This document shows, in pieces, positions 18,542 through 27,014 of a DNA stretch of 64,000 nt (within the stretch, counting starts at the first letter, position 1; each line of letters begins with the position of its first letter). Origin of the DNA: Polaribacter sejongensis (GTDB lineage Bacteria; Bacteroidota; Bacteroidia; Flavobacteriales; Flavobacteriaceae); NCBI RefSeq assembly GCF_038024065.1, contig NZ_CP150667.1, forward strand, positions 3,541,501 to 3,605,500. The letters are read 5' to 3'. Below the pieces are notes generated by a model. It saw nothing but the letters and a program-made list of their open reading frames with translations. It was not told the origin of the DNA and did not search any database. Position numbers and translations under genes: made by a program.

Positions 18542-18561
18542 TACGAGCGAGACGCTCGCAC
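18542..18561. repeat. REP-like GC-rich palindrome, copy 2 (inverted)
   Basis: TACGAGCG - AGA - CGCTCGCA forms a stem whose reverse complement aligns with the palindrome at 18457-18477. Confidence 0.6.
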
Positions 18562-18671
18562 CAGCATTGAGAACACTATGCTTTCTATGTACCTAAGTAG
18601 TTACCTTTTTACGCTTGGTATAAGTTGCCGGAAATGTAAAATGTCTATTAAAATGTTTAGCCCCGATTGAA

Positions 18672-18692
18672 GCCTTTCGACTTCGCTCAAGA
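18672..18692 (+). repeat. Dispersed 21-bp repeat (copy A)
   Basis: The core CCTTTCGACTTCGCTCAA is identical, in opposite orientation, to bases 35435-35455. Both copies sit in intergenic DNA with other repeats. I have the impression that similar sequences are common in flavobacterial intergenic regions, but no search was run. Confidence 0.65.
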
Positions 18693-18756
18693 CAAGCTTT
18701 ATCCTTTTTTGTTTTTTTACAAAAAAGATATAGAGGAAAGCGGAAAATAACTTCAA

Positions 18757-18793
18757 ATAAAAAAAACTCCCAAAAATGAATTTGAGAGTTTTA
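18757..18793 (-). terminator. Intrinsic terminator of rpoD
   Basis: Imperfect 12-bp arms (AAAACTCCCAAA / TTTGAGAGTTTT, one mismatch) are followed on the minus strand by a T run. It lies 57 bp past the rpoD stop. Confidence 0.75.
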
Positions 18794-18849
18794 TATGTGT
18801 TTCATACTTTTAAAAGTATGATTGAGATACCTAATGCAATCTGCGATTA

Positions 18850-19713
18850 CTACCCAAGGTAAGTCATTAAAATTTTAGATCTAGATGTATGTTTTAATCT
18901 TCTAATTGCTTTTTCTTTAATTTGACGAACACGCTCACGAGTTAAATCGAAAGTTTCTCCAATTTCTTCTAAAGTCATTGGTTGGTGCTCACCTAAACCG
19001 AAGTATAATTTTACAACATCTGCCTCACGTGGAGTTAATGTTTCTAAGGCTCTGTTAATTTCTATTCTTAAAGATTCGTGTAATAAAACTCTATCTGGGT
19101 TTGGAGACTCACCAGAGTTTAAAACGTCGTATAAGTTAGAATCTTCACCTTCAATTAAAGGAGCATCCATAGATACGTGACGACCAGAATTTTTCATAGA
19201 TTCTTTTACGTCATTCACAGTCATGTCTAATTTCTTAGCAATTTCTTCCGGACTTGGAGGTCTTTCGTTTTCTTGCTCTAAGAAAGCATACATTTTGTTA
19301 ATTTTATTGATAGAACCAATTTTATTTAACGGTAAACGTACAATTCTAGATTGCTCTGCTAATGCTTGTAAGATAGATTGACGAATCCACCAAACTGCAT
19401 ACGATATAAATTTAAAACCACGTGTTTCATCAAAACGTTTAGCAGCTTTAATTAAACCTAAGTTTCCTTCGTTAATTAAATCGGGTAAAGTTAATCCTTG
19501 ATTTTGATATTGTTTTGCAACAGATACCACAAATCTTAAATTGGCTTTCGTTAATTTCTCTAAAGCTCTTTGGTCTCCAGCTTTAATAAGCTGTGCCAAT
19601 TCTACTTCTTCATCTGCAGTAATTAAGTCTACTTTTCCTATTTCTTGTAAATATTTATCTAACGATGCGGTTTCTCTATTAGTAACCTGCTTGGTAATTT
19701 TAAGTTGTCTCAT
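18850..19713 (-). CDS. rpoD: Primary sigma factor RpoD/SigA of the short Bacteroidetes type
   Basis: This 287-residue sigma-70 factor directs housekeeping transcription. Region 1.2 begins at about residue 16 ([16 protein letters not shown]). Region 2 includes [34 protein letters not shown] and the -10 recognition helix [11 protein letters not shown]. Region 3 is near 130-200, and region 4 ends with [20 protein letters not shown], the helix-turn-helix for the -33 element. It lacks the long N-terminal region 1.1 of proteobacterial RpoD, as is normal for Bacteroidetes. The TAnnTTTG promoters in this window are the class read by this factor. It diverges from an alternative sigma factor gene across 201 bp. 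Confidence 0.96.
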   Translation of the reverse strand: MRQLKITKQVTNRETASLDKYLQEIGKVDLITADEEVELAQLIKAGDQRALEKLTKANLRFVVSVAKQYQNQGLTLPDLINEGNLGLIKAAKRFDETRGFKFISYAVWWIRQSILQALAEQSRIVRLPLNKIGSINKINKMYAFLEQENERPPSPEEIAKKLDMTVNDVKESMKNSGRHVSMDAPLIEGEDSNLYDVLNSGESPNPDRVLLHESLRIEINRALETLTPREADVVKLYFGLGEHQPMTLEEIGETFDLTRERVRQIKEKAIRRLKHTSRSKILMTYLG

Positions 19714-19914
19714 CTAATTCTCTATGACTTTTTAAAGGATTAATGTATTGCTACAATCTATTATACGTTGGTATTTAAGAAAATGTTACAAAAAGTTTCA
19801 TTATTTTTTTAAAAGTATGTTTTTTACCATTCACCGACATAAAATTGCCTGTCAACTTTTTTTTTAATTTAATAGTGACTTCTTTGATTTCTTTGTGTCA
19901 AAATAATAACTGAA

Positions 19915-20484
19915 TTGAAAACAATAGACGTTAAAGCTTTAAGCGACGAGGAATTAATCTTTAAAATAGTAGCAACAAACAACACACAATTGTTTGCTGT
20001 TTTATATGATCGATTTTCTAAAGTTGTTTATAATAAATGTTATGGTTTTTCTAAAAATAAGGAAGAAGCAGAAGATTTAACACATGATGTTTTTATCAGG
20101 TTATTTGTAAAATTAAAAACCTTTAAAGGTAACTCTAAGTTTTCTACTTGGTTATATTCTTTTACGTATAATTTCTGTGTAAATTATGTACAAAGAAATG
20201 ATTTTAAGAAGAAAGAAAAAGTTACGGTTGTTACAGATAATATACAAGATGATGATCTTTCGCAAGAAATTGATGATTTAACTTTATTTGAGTTAAAATC
20301 AGAAAAATTAGCAAAAGCATTGTCTTTAATTGATCCAACAGAAAAGATGATTCTTTTAATGAAATATCAAGATGATATGTCAATTAAAGAAATTAAAGAT
20401 TTTTTAAACATTGGTGAAAGCGCTGTTAAGATGAGAATTAAAAGAGCGAAACAAAAAGTTGTAAGAACGTATGAAGAGTTATAG
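19915..20484 (+). CDS. ECF-type RNA polymerase sigma factor
   Basis: This 189-residue group 4 sigma factor contains region 2 (about residues 22-95: YDRFSKVVYNKCYGF, EAEDLTHDVFIRLF, STWLYSFTYNFCVNYV) and region 4 (about 130-185: EKMILLMKYQDDMSIKEIKDFL, with the helix-turn-helix GESAVKMRIKRAKQ). The start is a TTG at 19915; the next in-frame ATG lies far inside the protein, so TTG is the only credible start. Two bases separate it from a 61-residue gene, which overlaps a mechanosensitive channel gene. No classical anti-sigma factor is present. This context suggests a membrane-stress or osmotic link, which is inference. Confidence 0.9.
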   Translation: MKTIDVKALSDEELIFKIVATNNTQLFAVLYDRFSKVVYNKCYGFSKNKEEAEDLTHDVFIRLFVKLKTFKGNSKFSTWLYSFTYNFCVNYVQRNDFKKKEKVTVVTDNIQDDDLSQEIDDLTLFELKSEKLAKALSLIDPTEKMILLMKYQDDMSIKEIKDFLNIGESAVKMRIKRAKQKVVRTYEEL

Positions 20485-20486
20485 TT

Positions 20487-20672
20487 ATGAACAATCCTTT
20501 TAAGAAAATTATACACCACCATAGTGTGCCTAAGGTTCTCAAAGAAAAAGTACTAAGCGATATCGGGATGATTAAATTCACTTTAGATATTGCTGATTTA
20601 TTTTTAGTGAAATATCCAAATACAATTGGCGATTTTTTAAGTAATGATAGTAAGGCTAATCGAAAAAAATGA
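20487..20672 (+). CDS. Small conserved-looking protein between a sigma factor and an MscS channel
   Basis: This 61-residue basic protein starts MNNPFKKIIHHHSVP and ends in a charged NRKK tail. It has one moderately hydrophobic stretch (MIKFTLDIADLFLV) that looks more like an amphipathic helix than a transmembrane segment. It starts 2 bp after the sigma factor stop, and its TGA overlaps the ATG of the channel gene (ATGA), so it is surely translated in the same operon. No known domain is recognised. The position would fit a small sigma-factor modulator, but nothing in the sequence proves this. Confidence 0.75.
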   Translation: MNNPFKKIIHHHSVPKVLKEKVLSDIGMIKFTLDIADLFLVKYPNTIGDFLSNDSKANRKK

Positions 20673-21511
20673 AAATAATGACCAACAAACTACTAGCAAT
20701 AAATGCTAATATCGATTTTAGTTTTCTACAAAAACTTTGGGATAATTTTACTGACTTTTTGCCGCAGTTATTAAAAGGAATTATATTTTTAATAATTGGA
20801 TGGCTTTTAATAAAGTTATTGCTTTACATTATAAAAAAAGCATTGGGTTTTACTAAATTAGATAGCTTACCTGAAAAACTACATGTAGATGAAATTTTTG
20901 GAGAATCATCTTTAAAAATTCAACCAACTAAAATAATTATTACCGCTATAAAATGGGTTTTAATTTTAGTTTTTATAATTGTAGGTGCAGAACTTTTAGG
21001 CTTAAGAATGGTTTCTGAACAATTAAGTAATTTAATTGGGTATTTACCGAGGTTAATTAGCGCCTTAGTTATTTTTGCAATAGGTATTTATATAGCAAAC
21101 ATACTAAAGAAAACGTTGTTTGCGATGTTTAAGTCTTTAGAATTAACAGGTGGGAATTTAGTAGGTAATATTGCTTTTTATTTATTAGCAATAATAGTTA
21201 CTGTTACTGCGTTAAACCAAGCAGGAGTTAATACAGATTTAATTACAAGTAACTTATCTATAATTCTCGGAGCAATTTTAGCTTCCTTTACCATTGCTTT
21301 TGGATTAGGTTCTAGAGATGTAATAAAAAGACTGTTATTTGGTTATTATACCAGAAAAAACATACAAGAAGGAGATAAAGTAAATGTTAATGACATAGAA
21401 GGTGTTGTTGGTATGATAGATAATATTTGTGTAGTGTTAATTACTGAAAAAGGAAAGGTAATTATTCCAATAAAAGAAATAGTAGATAATCAAATAGAAG
21501 TATTTAATTGA
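20669..21511 (+). CDS. Small-conductance mechanosensitive channel family protein (MscS/TM_helix type)
   Basis: This 280-residue inner-membrane protein has hydrophobic helices at about residues 33-58, 88-110, 124-150 and 165-185, plus a pore-lining helix around 195-220 (ILGAILASFTIAFGLGSRDVIKRLL). A beta domain follows (GDKVNVNDIEGVVGMIDNICVVL), typical of MscS, and the large C-terminal cytoplasmic vestibule is short. Family members release solutes on hypo-osmotic shock. The ATG at 20669 overlaps the upstream stop by 4 nt; an ATG 9 bp later is also possible. This is the last gene of the sigma-factor operon, and a strong terminator follows. Confidence 0.88.
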   Translation: MKIMTNKLLAINANIDFSFLQKLWDNFTDFLPQLLKGIIFLIIGWLLIKLLLYIIKKALGFTKLDSLPEKLHVDEIFGESSLKIQPTKIIITAIKWVLILVFIIVGAELLGLRMVSEQLSNLIGYLPRLISALVIFAIGIYIANILKKTLFAMFKSLELTGGNLVGNIAFYLLAIIVTVTALNQAGVNTDLITSNLSIILGAILASFTIAFGLGSRDVIKRLLFGYYTRKNIQEGDKVNVNDIEGVVGMIDNICVVLITEKGKVIIPIKEIVDNQIEVFN

Positions 21512-21577
21512 TTACTTTTAAATAATTGGTAGGATGTTGGGGGACAAACTACCAAATTTGTGAAATATCACAAAAAG

Positions 21578-21606
21578 AAAGAGACCGTTTTTACGGTCTC
21601 TTTTAC
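21578..21606 (+). terminator. Intrinsic terminator of the sigma factor/MscS operon
   Basis: Perfect 11-bp arms AAAGAGACCGT / ACGGTCTCTTT flank a 4-nt loop. It lies 66 bp past the stop at 21511. Confidence 0.88.
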
Positions 21607-21663
21607 TTTTATAAAAATCTCACAAGGCTTTGTCTCGGAAGTTCTTAAATTTAATATCTTGTT

Positions 21664-22278
21664 CTAAAAAAGCCCATTTATTTGAGCGTCTATCCTGTCT
21701 ATTATATAGCCTAAGTCTTCTTGGTTGTCTACAAAATCTAAGTTATCTACATCAATTATTAGTAATTTCCCTTTTGTATAGGTAGATATCCAAGCTTCAT
21801 AACGCTCGTTTAACCTACTTAAATAATCGATACTAATAGTGTTTTCATAATCTCTACCACGTTTATGAATTTGTCCTACTAAAGTAGAAATGTCTGCACG
21901 TAAATAAATTAATAAATCTGGAGGTGTAACCAAATTTTCCATCAACTCAAACAAAGAACTATAATTATTATAGTCTCTATTGGTCATTAGACCCATTGCA
22001 TGTAAATTAGGTGCAAAAATATGTGCGTCTTCATAAATAGTTCTATCCTGAATGATATTTTCACCAGATTCTCTTAATTCTAAAATCTGACGAAAACGAC
22101 TATTTAAAAAATAAACTTGTAAATTAAAAGACCAACGCTCCATTTCTGTATAAAAATCGTCTAAATACGGATTTTCATCAACAGACTCAAAATGAGGTTT
22201 CCATTTGTAATGTTTGGCTAATAATTTTGTTAGCGTGGTTTTACCAGCGCCTATATTTCCTGCAATTGCAACGTGCAT
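21664..22278 (-). CDS. Deoxynucleoside kinase
   Basis: This 204-residue cytosolic kinase of the dNK/dAK-dGK family phosphorylates deoxynucleosides for nucleotide salvage. It has the P-loop GNIGAGKTT (residues 7-15), the substrate-side motif ENPYLDDFY, the catalytic DRTIYEDAHIF segment (near 98-108), a lid with arginines (HKRGRDYE) and a C-terminal IDVDNLDF strand typical of the family. Which deoxynucleoside it prefers cannot be read from the sequence. The gene stands alone on its strand. Confidence 0.9.
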   Translation of the reverse strand: MHVAIAGNIGAGKTTLTKLLAKHYKWKPHFESVDENPYLDDFYTEMERWSFNLQVYFLNSRFRQILELRESGENIIQDRTIYEDAHIFAPNLHAMGLMTNRDYNNYSSLFELMENLVTPPDLLIYLRADISTLVGQIHKRGRDYENTISIDYLSRLNERYEAWISTYTKGKLLIIDVDNLDFVDNQEDLGYIIDRIDAQINGLF

Positions 22279-22506
22279 AAATTAAATTCTAATAAGATTA
22301 AACAGAGTTGCAAAAATAGGTAAAATAATAAACAGAAAAGGCGAACAGGTTAATTTATAACTAAAATTTATAGTGCTTATCATTTAAAAAATCATAAAAC
22401 TTTAAGAAATAAAGTTATTTTAAATTTTTTAATTAAACTTTCAGGTTTCTTTTGAGTCTTAATAAATGTAATCCTATTTATTTTATAGATCATTAAACTC
22501 AAACAC

Positions 22507-23361
22507 ATGAAATCATTATTTACATTCATTCTAGCGCTTGTTTCAATTATTACTTTTGGACAAAAAGATTTTCAGGGGAAAGCTATTTATATGTCTAAAA
22601 CCTCTATAGACTTAAGCAACTTTGCGCGAGGTGGAGAACAACTTTCTGAAGCAAGAAAGAAACAGCTTCAAGCAAGAATGAAATCTCAGTTAGAAAAAAC
22701 ATTTATTTTAAATTTTGATAAAAGCTCGTCTCTTTATAAAGAAGATGAAAAATTAGAAGCACCAACTACTAGTGGAGGCGGAAGAGGACGAGGATTTGGT
22801 GGTTTTACTAGTGGAGGAACTAAGTATAAAAATACCAAAGATAAAGTGGCATTAGAAGCTACCGAGTTTTTTGGTAAAAAGTTTTTAGTTTCTGACGTAA
22901 TGGAACAACCACAATGGGAGTTAGGCGGAGAAACAAAACAAATAGGTAGTTATCTTTGTTATAAAGCAACATTGCTTAAAGATGCAAACCCTTTAGATTT
23001 TTCTAACTTTAGAAGACCAGGAAGAGGTGAGGAAGCAGAAGAAAAATCAGAAGAAGAAAAAGAAGTAAAACAAATATTAGTTACTGCATGGTATACACCA
23101 CAAATACCTGTAAGCAATGGTCCTGGAGAGTATTGGGGTTTACCTGGTTTAATTTTAGAAATTAGCGAAGGAACTACTACTATTTTATGTACAGAAATTG
23201 TATTAAATCCTTCAGAAAAAGAAGCGATAGAAGCACCATCAAAAGGTAAAAAGATTACAAGAGAAAAATACACAGAAACCGTAACTAAAAAAATGGAAGA
23301 ATTAAGACAAAACTTTCAAAATAGAGGTAGAGGTGGTAACCGTGGTGGCGGACGTAACTAA
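22507..23361 (+). CDS. GLPGLI family protein
   Basis: This 284-residue exported protein has a signal peptide at about 1-18 (FTFILALVSIITFGQ). The family's name-giving motif GLPGLI lies at residues 211-216, inside GEYWGLPGLILEIS. The function of the family is unknown; members are restricted to Bacteroidota and often sit next to a TonB-type barrel, as here (30 bp upstream of the next gene). Two Gly/Arg-rich stretches are unusual: GGGRGRGFGG near residue 95 and a C-terminal RGRGGNRGGGRN tail. The pair probably acts together in the envelope. Confidence 0.9.
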   Translation: MKSLFTFILALVSIITFGQKDFQGKAIYMSKTSIDLSNFARGGEQLSEARKKQLQARMKSQLEKTFILNFDKSSSLYKEDEKLEAPTTSGGGRGRGFGGFTSGGTKYKNTKDKVALEATEFFGKKFLVSDVMEQPQWELGGETKQIGSYLCYKATLLKDANPLDFSNFRRPGRGEEAEEKSEEEKEVKQILVTAWYTPQIPVSNGPGEYWGLPGLILEISEGTTTILCTEIVLNPSEKEAIEAPSKGKKITREKYTETVTKKMEELRQNFQNRGRGGNRGGGRN

Positions 23362-23390
23362 ATTAACAAAAATAATTTTAAATATATAGA

Positions 23391-26120
23391 ATGAAAAAAA
23401 TAATATTCTTAGCCATTTTTATGGTTACCATTTTTACCAATGCCCAAGTAAAATTAACAGGTATTGTTAAAGATAGTATTGGAGAGCCTTTAGAAATGGC
23501 AAATGTTTTAGCTATAGATAAGGTTACCAATAAAATAGCGTCTTACGGATTTACAGATGAAAAAGGTTTCTATAAATTAAATGTAGATAAGAACATTACT
23601 GTTTTATTAAAAATAAGTTATGTAGGTATGCAATCTGCAGATTTTACATTAGAAACTAAGTCAGGTGACATTGTTACAAATGTAATGTTAGCTTTTGACA
23701 ATGCATTAGACGGTATAAATATTGTTTCTAAAATGCCGGTTACTGTAAAAGGAGATACAATTGTGTACAATGCAGATTCTTTTCAGAATGGTAGTGAAAG
23801 GAAATTAGAAGATGTACTAAAAAAATTGCCTGGTGTAGAGATAAATGATGATGGTGAAATTGAGGTAGAAGGCAAAACTGTAGAAAAAATAATGATCGAT
23901 GGTAAAGATTTCTTTGATGGCGATACAAAATTGGCTACTAAAAACATACCATCTAACGCTTTAGATAAAATAGAAGTTTTAAGAAATTATGCAGATGTAA
24001 GTCAACTTAGTGGTGTACAAAACAATCAGGATAGAGTTGCTATAAACATTAAGCTAAAAGAAGGTAAAAAGAATTTCTGGTTTGGTGATATAACTGCAGG
24101 AGCAGGAGATGCACCAGATGAAACCTTATATTTATTACAACCAAAATTATTTTATTACTCTCCAAAATACACCATTAATGTTATTGGTGATGTTAATAAT
24201 ATGGGAGAAGTTGTTTTAGATAGAGGAGATATTAGAAGCTTTAGTGGTGGTTTTAGAAGTCAAAGTCCGTCTAACGGAACCAACTTAAGTTTGGCAAGTG
24301 CAGGTATTGGTTTTTTAACTGCAAATGCTAGAAATGCGAATAGAATAGAGACCAAATTAATGGCTATGAATTTTAGTTATTCGCCAACTACAAAACTAGA
24401 TTTAAGCGGATTTTTAATATTTTCTAGTAATAGCAACGGACAACAAAATAATGTAGATACAGATTATATAGATGCTGAGACTCCAGATGAATATACCGAG
24501 AGCAGAACAGACCAAACAAGTAATACAGGACTAATTAAGTTGAGTGCTGGATATAAGCAAAATGCAAGAAAGCAATTTAATTATGATTTAATTGGTCGTT
24601 TTACAAACGAATTTAGAAAAGATGATGTTGTGTCTAATGTTTTAGGTAATATTACAGAAGATGAAAAAGCAACACCTTATACAATCAATCAAAATTTTAG
24701 TTATTTCTATACGGCAAATGAAAAAAATATCTTTGCATTAGAAGCAAAACATTTATTACAAGATGAGGATCCTTTTTACGTAGCGTCTTTAGATAAAGAT
24801 AATTATGTTGATGAGGCAGAAACCTTAGGTTTTACAGAGCCAAGTGCAACTAACGAGTATTATACATTAGAACAAGACAGACGTGTAAAGTCGAATCAAT
24901 TAGACGTAAAGTTAGATTACTATAATATTTTAAATGATAAGAGTAATTTAAACTTTGTAGTTGGTACCATACAAAGTAAGCAAAATTTTGATTCTAAGTT
25001 TTTCCAAGTTTTAGAAGATGGAAGCGAATCTACTCCAACAGGAACTATTCCAGAAGATGATGCTAGATCATTTACAAACGATACAGAATATGGTTTTTCT
25101 GATATTTATGCAGGGTTAAGATATCGTTTAAAAGCAGGTATTTTTACTTTTACACCTGGTTTTACATTACATGCATATGATGTTCAAAATACGCAGTATG
25201 AGACAGAGATCTTTGAAGATCAATTTCAGAAATTCTTTCCAGAATTATCTATAATCGCACAGTTTAAACAAAGTGAATCTTTACAGTTTTCTTACAAACA
25301 AGAAGTTAATTTTACAGATGTAAATCAACTTGCCAAAGGTATTGTAGCAAATAGTTATAGTTCTTTTTATTATGGTAATCACGAGTTAACCAATGCACAT
25401 TTACATAATGTGAATTTAAATTATTCTAGCTTTAACTTATTTAATTACACAAATGTATTTGCGAGACTTAATTACAAAAAAACGATAGATCAAATTAATT
25501 CAAATACAATTTTTGAACCTGGTTCTGTTGTGTCTACAAGTACTTCATTAAATTCACCTTTCGATAATGAGAGTTTTACGGGTTCCGCAAGAGTTGGTAA
25601 AACTTTTAATAAGATTAAAACATCATTAGGAGCTAATTATGGTTATAGTAAAACATTTCAGTCTTTAAATGATGAGTTTAATACTAATAAACTATTTTCT
25701 CAAAGTTATTCTGCAAGTGTAAGTACCAATTTTAACAAAGCTCCAAATGTGTCTTTAGGGTATAGATTAAGTTTGTCAGACCAAGATAATAGTTCTAGAG
25801 ATGCCGTTATAAAAGGTGTTACTAATGCACCTTCTATTAGTTTTGACGCTTATGTTTGGAAATCGTTAACGATTCGTTCGGACTTTTCTTACAATGAAGT
25901 AAAACAAGATGGAGTAGTTGCAAATACTTTTCAAAGTTTAGATGCTTCTTTTGCCTATAGAAAAGATAAAGATGCAAAATGGGAGTATGAGTTGGTAGGA
26001 AGTAACCTTTTAGCTTCTGGTTCTAGAGCTTCTGTAAATACTAGTAATATCGCTTTTACAATAAATGAGACCTTTGTTTTACCAAGGTTTATTAGTCTTA
26101 GAGTGAAATATCAATTATAA
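23391..26120 (+). CDS. Outer membrane beta-barrel protein (TonB-receptor-like)
   Basis: This 909-residue protein has a signal peptide at about 1-19 (IIFLAIFMVTIFTNAQ). A carboxypeptidase-regulatory-like beta domain at about 20-105 follows (VKLTGIVKDSIGEPLEMANV). A plug-like domain covers about 115-230 (EDVLKKLPGVEINDDGEIEVEGK, DKIEVLRNY), and a long outer-membrane barrel of the OMP_b-brl_3 type runs to the C-terminus. No obvious TonB box is seen. It forms an operon with the GLPGLI gene. Such pairs may serve uptake or surface assembly of an unknown substrate. It is not a SusC protein. Confidence 0.88.
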   Translation: MKKIIFLAIFMVTIFTNAQVKLTGIVKDSIGEPLEMANVLAIDKVTNKIASYGFTDEKGFYKLNVDKNITVLLKISYVGMQSADFTLETKSGDIVTNVMLAFDNALDGINIVSKMPVTVKGDTIVYNADSFQNGSERKLEDVLKKLPGVEINDDGEIEVEGKTVEKIMIDGKDFFDGDTKLATKNIPSNALDKIEVLRNYADVSQLSGVQNNQDRVAINIKLKEGKKNFWFGDITAGAGDAPDETLYLLQPKLFYYSPKYTINVIGDVNNMGEVVLDRGDIRSFSGGFRSQSPSNGTNLSLASAGIGFLTANARNANRIETKLMAMNFSYSPTTKLDLSGFLIFSSNSNGQQNNVDTDYIDAETPDEYTESRTDQTSNTGLIKLSAGYKQNARKQFNYDLIGRFTNEFRKDDVVSNVLGNITEDEKATPYTINQNFSYFYTANEKNIFALEAKHLLQDEDPFYVASLDKDNYVDEAETLGFTEPSATNEYYTLEQDRRVKSNQLDVKLDYYNILNDKSNLNFVVGTIQSKQNFDSKFFQVLEDGSESTPTGTIPEDDARSFTNDTEYGFSDIYAGLRYRLKAGIFTFTPGFTLHAYDVQNTQYETEIFEDQFQKFFPELSIIAQFKQSESLQFSYKQEVNFTDVNQLAKGIVANSYSSFYYGNHELTNAHLHNVNLNYSSFNLFNYTNVFARLNYKKTIDQINSNTIFEPGSVVSTSTSLNSPFDNESFTGSARVGKTFNKIKTSLGANYGYSKTFQSLNDEFNTNKLFSQSYSASVSTNFNKAPNVSLGYRLSLSDQDNSSRDAVIKGVTNAPSISFDAYVWKSLTIRSDFSYNEVKQDGVVANTFQSLDASFAYRKDKDAKWEYELVGSNLLASGSRASVNTSNIAFTINETFVLPRFISLRVKYQL

Positions 26121-26142
26121 AATAAGTAGTATTGTTTACTGA

Positions 26143-26173
26143 AAAAGAGCTCAATTTATTGAGCTCTTTTTCT
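26143..26173 (+). terminator. Intrinsic terminator after the outer membrane barrel gene
   Basis: Perfect arms AAAGAGCTCAAT / ATTGAGCTCTTT continue into a T-rich tract, 25 bp past the stop. Confidence 0.88.
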
Positions 26174-26195
26174 TTTCTTTCTTTATTTTAGCCGA

Positions 26196-26966
26196 ATGAG
26201 TGTAGTAACAAGCAAAACCTTTTTCCCTGCCTTTATAAAAACATTAGGTATCCTTTTTTTCTACATACTTATTGGTCTTTTTATAGACAGTGTTTATGTT
26301 ACCGGAAATTTTGGAGAGTCTCAATGGGTCGCAAATATTGTTATGGTAATTGTTTTTACGGTAACCTGTTTTAAAGTTTCACCAAGAATTAGAGAACAAC
26401 TGTTTTACGCAGTTTTATTAGGTTTTTTTGGGGAATATTTGTTTTCTGTAGCAATGGGTATGTATACGTATCGGTTAGAAAATGTGCCTCATTACATCCC
26501 TATGGGACATGCCTTAGTATATGCTGGAGTTTTGTTTTTTATGAAAACAGCTTTTACTAAAAATAACCATCAAAAATTAGAGAAAATACTAACAGTTATC
26601 ATTATACTATATGCTACCTTATTTCTTATTTTTAGAAATGATGTTTTTGGTTTTGTAATGACTGCAGGAACGCTGTTAATCTTGATAAAGAAACCTCGTG
26701 AAAGGCTGTTTTATTTAACCATGTATTTAGCAGTTGCGTTCTTAGAAATTGTGGGTACAACCTATGAGTGTTGGTGGTGGCCAGCTACGGCTTGGGGAAT
26801 CTTTGATTTCTTGCCAAGTCATAATCCTCCAACAGGAATTAGTTTTTTTTACTTTTTACTAGATTTAGGAACTTTATGGTTTTATAAAAAACGACATAAA
26901 GCTGCTTGGTTAAGAATGAAAAATATTAGAAAAATTAGACTAAATCTGTCTAAAGCCACAAACTAA
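26196..26966 (+). CDS. Conserved polytopic membrane protein of unknown function
   Basis: This 256-residue protein has about seven or eight hydrophobic helices, the first at about residues 11-35 (FIKTLGILFFYILIGLFID). A distinctive aromatic segment ECWWWPATAWGIFDFLP is followed by SHNPPTGISFFYF, and the cytoplasmic tail is basic (KKRHKAAWLRMKNIRKIR). I do not recognise the family. The ATG directly follows the preceding terminator, leaving little room for a promoter. The next gene is gldA, 48 bp downstream, so the two may be co-transcribed; a role in gliding is not implied. Confidence 0.75.
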   Translation: MSVVTSKTFFPAFIKTLGILFFYILIGLFIDSVYVTGNFGESQWVANIVMVIVFTVTCFKVSPRIREQLFYAVLLGFFGEYLFSVAMGMYTYRLENVPHYIPMGHALVYAGVLFFMKTAFTKNNHQKLEKILTVIIILYATLFLIFRNDVFGFVMTAGTLLILIKKPRERLFYLTMYLAVAFLEIVGTTYECWWWPATAWGIFDFLPSHNPPTGISFFYFLLDLGTLWFYKKRHKAAWLRMKNIRKIRLNLSKATN

Positions 26967-27014
26967 AAGTGTTTTTATATCGTTAATTTAAATGATCACT
27001 AATTTTCTTATTAC

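Larger units (their letters stand above)
18258..18849. other. Repeat-bearing intergenic region between rpe and rpoD
   Basis: No coding frame is seen in 592 bp. It contains a pair of inverted GC-rich imperfect palindromes (18457-18477 and 18542-18561), a dispersed element also found at 35.4 kb (18672-18692), and the rpoD terminator. Local GC content is higher than in the surroundings. Confidence 0.7.
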
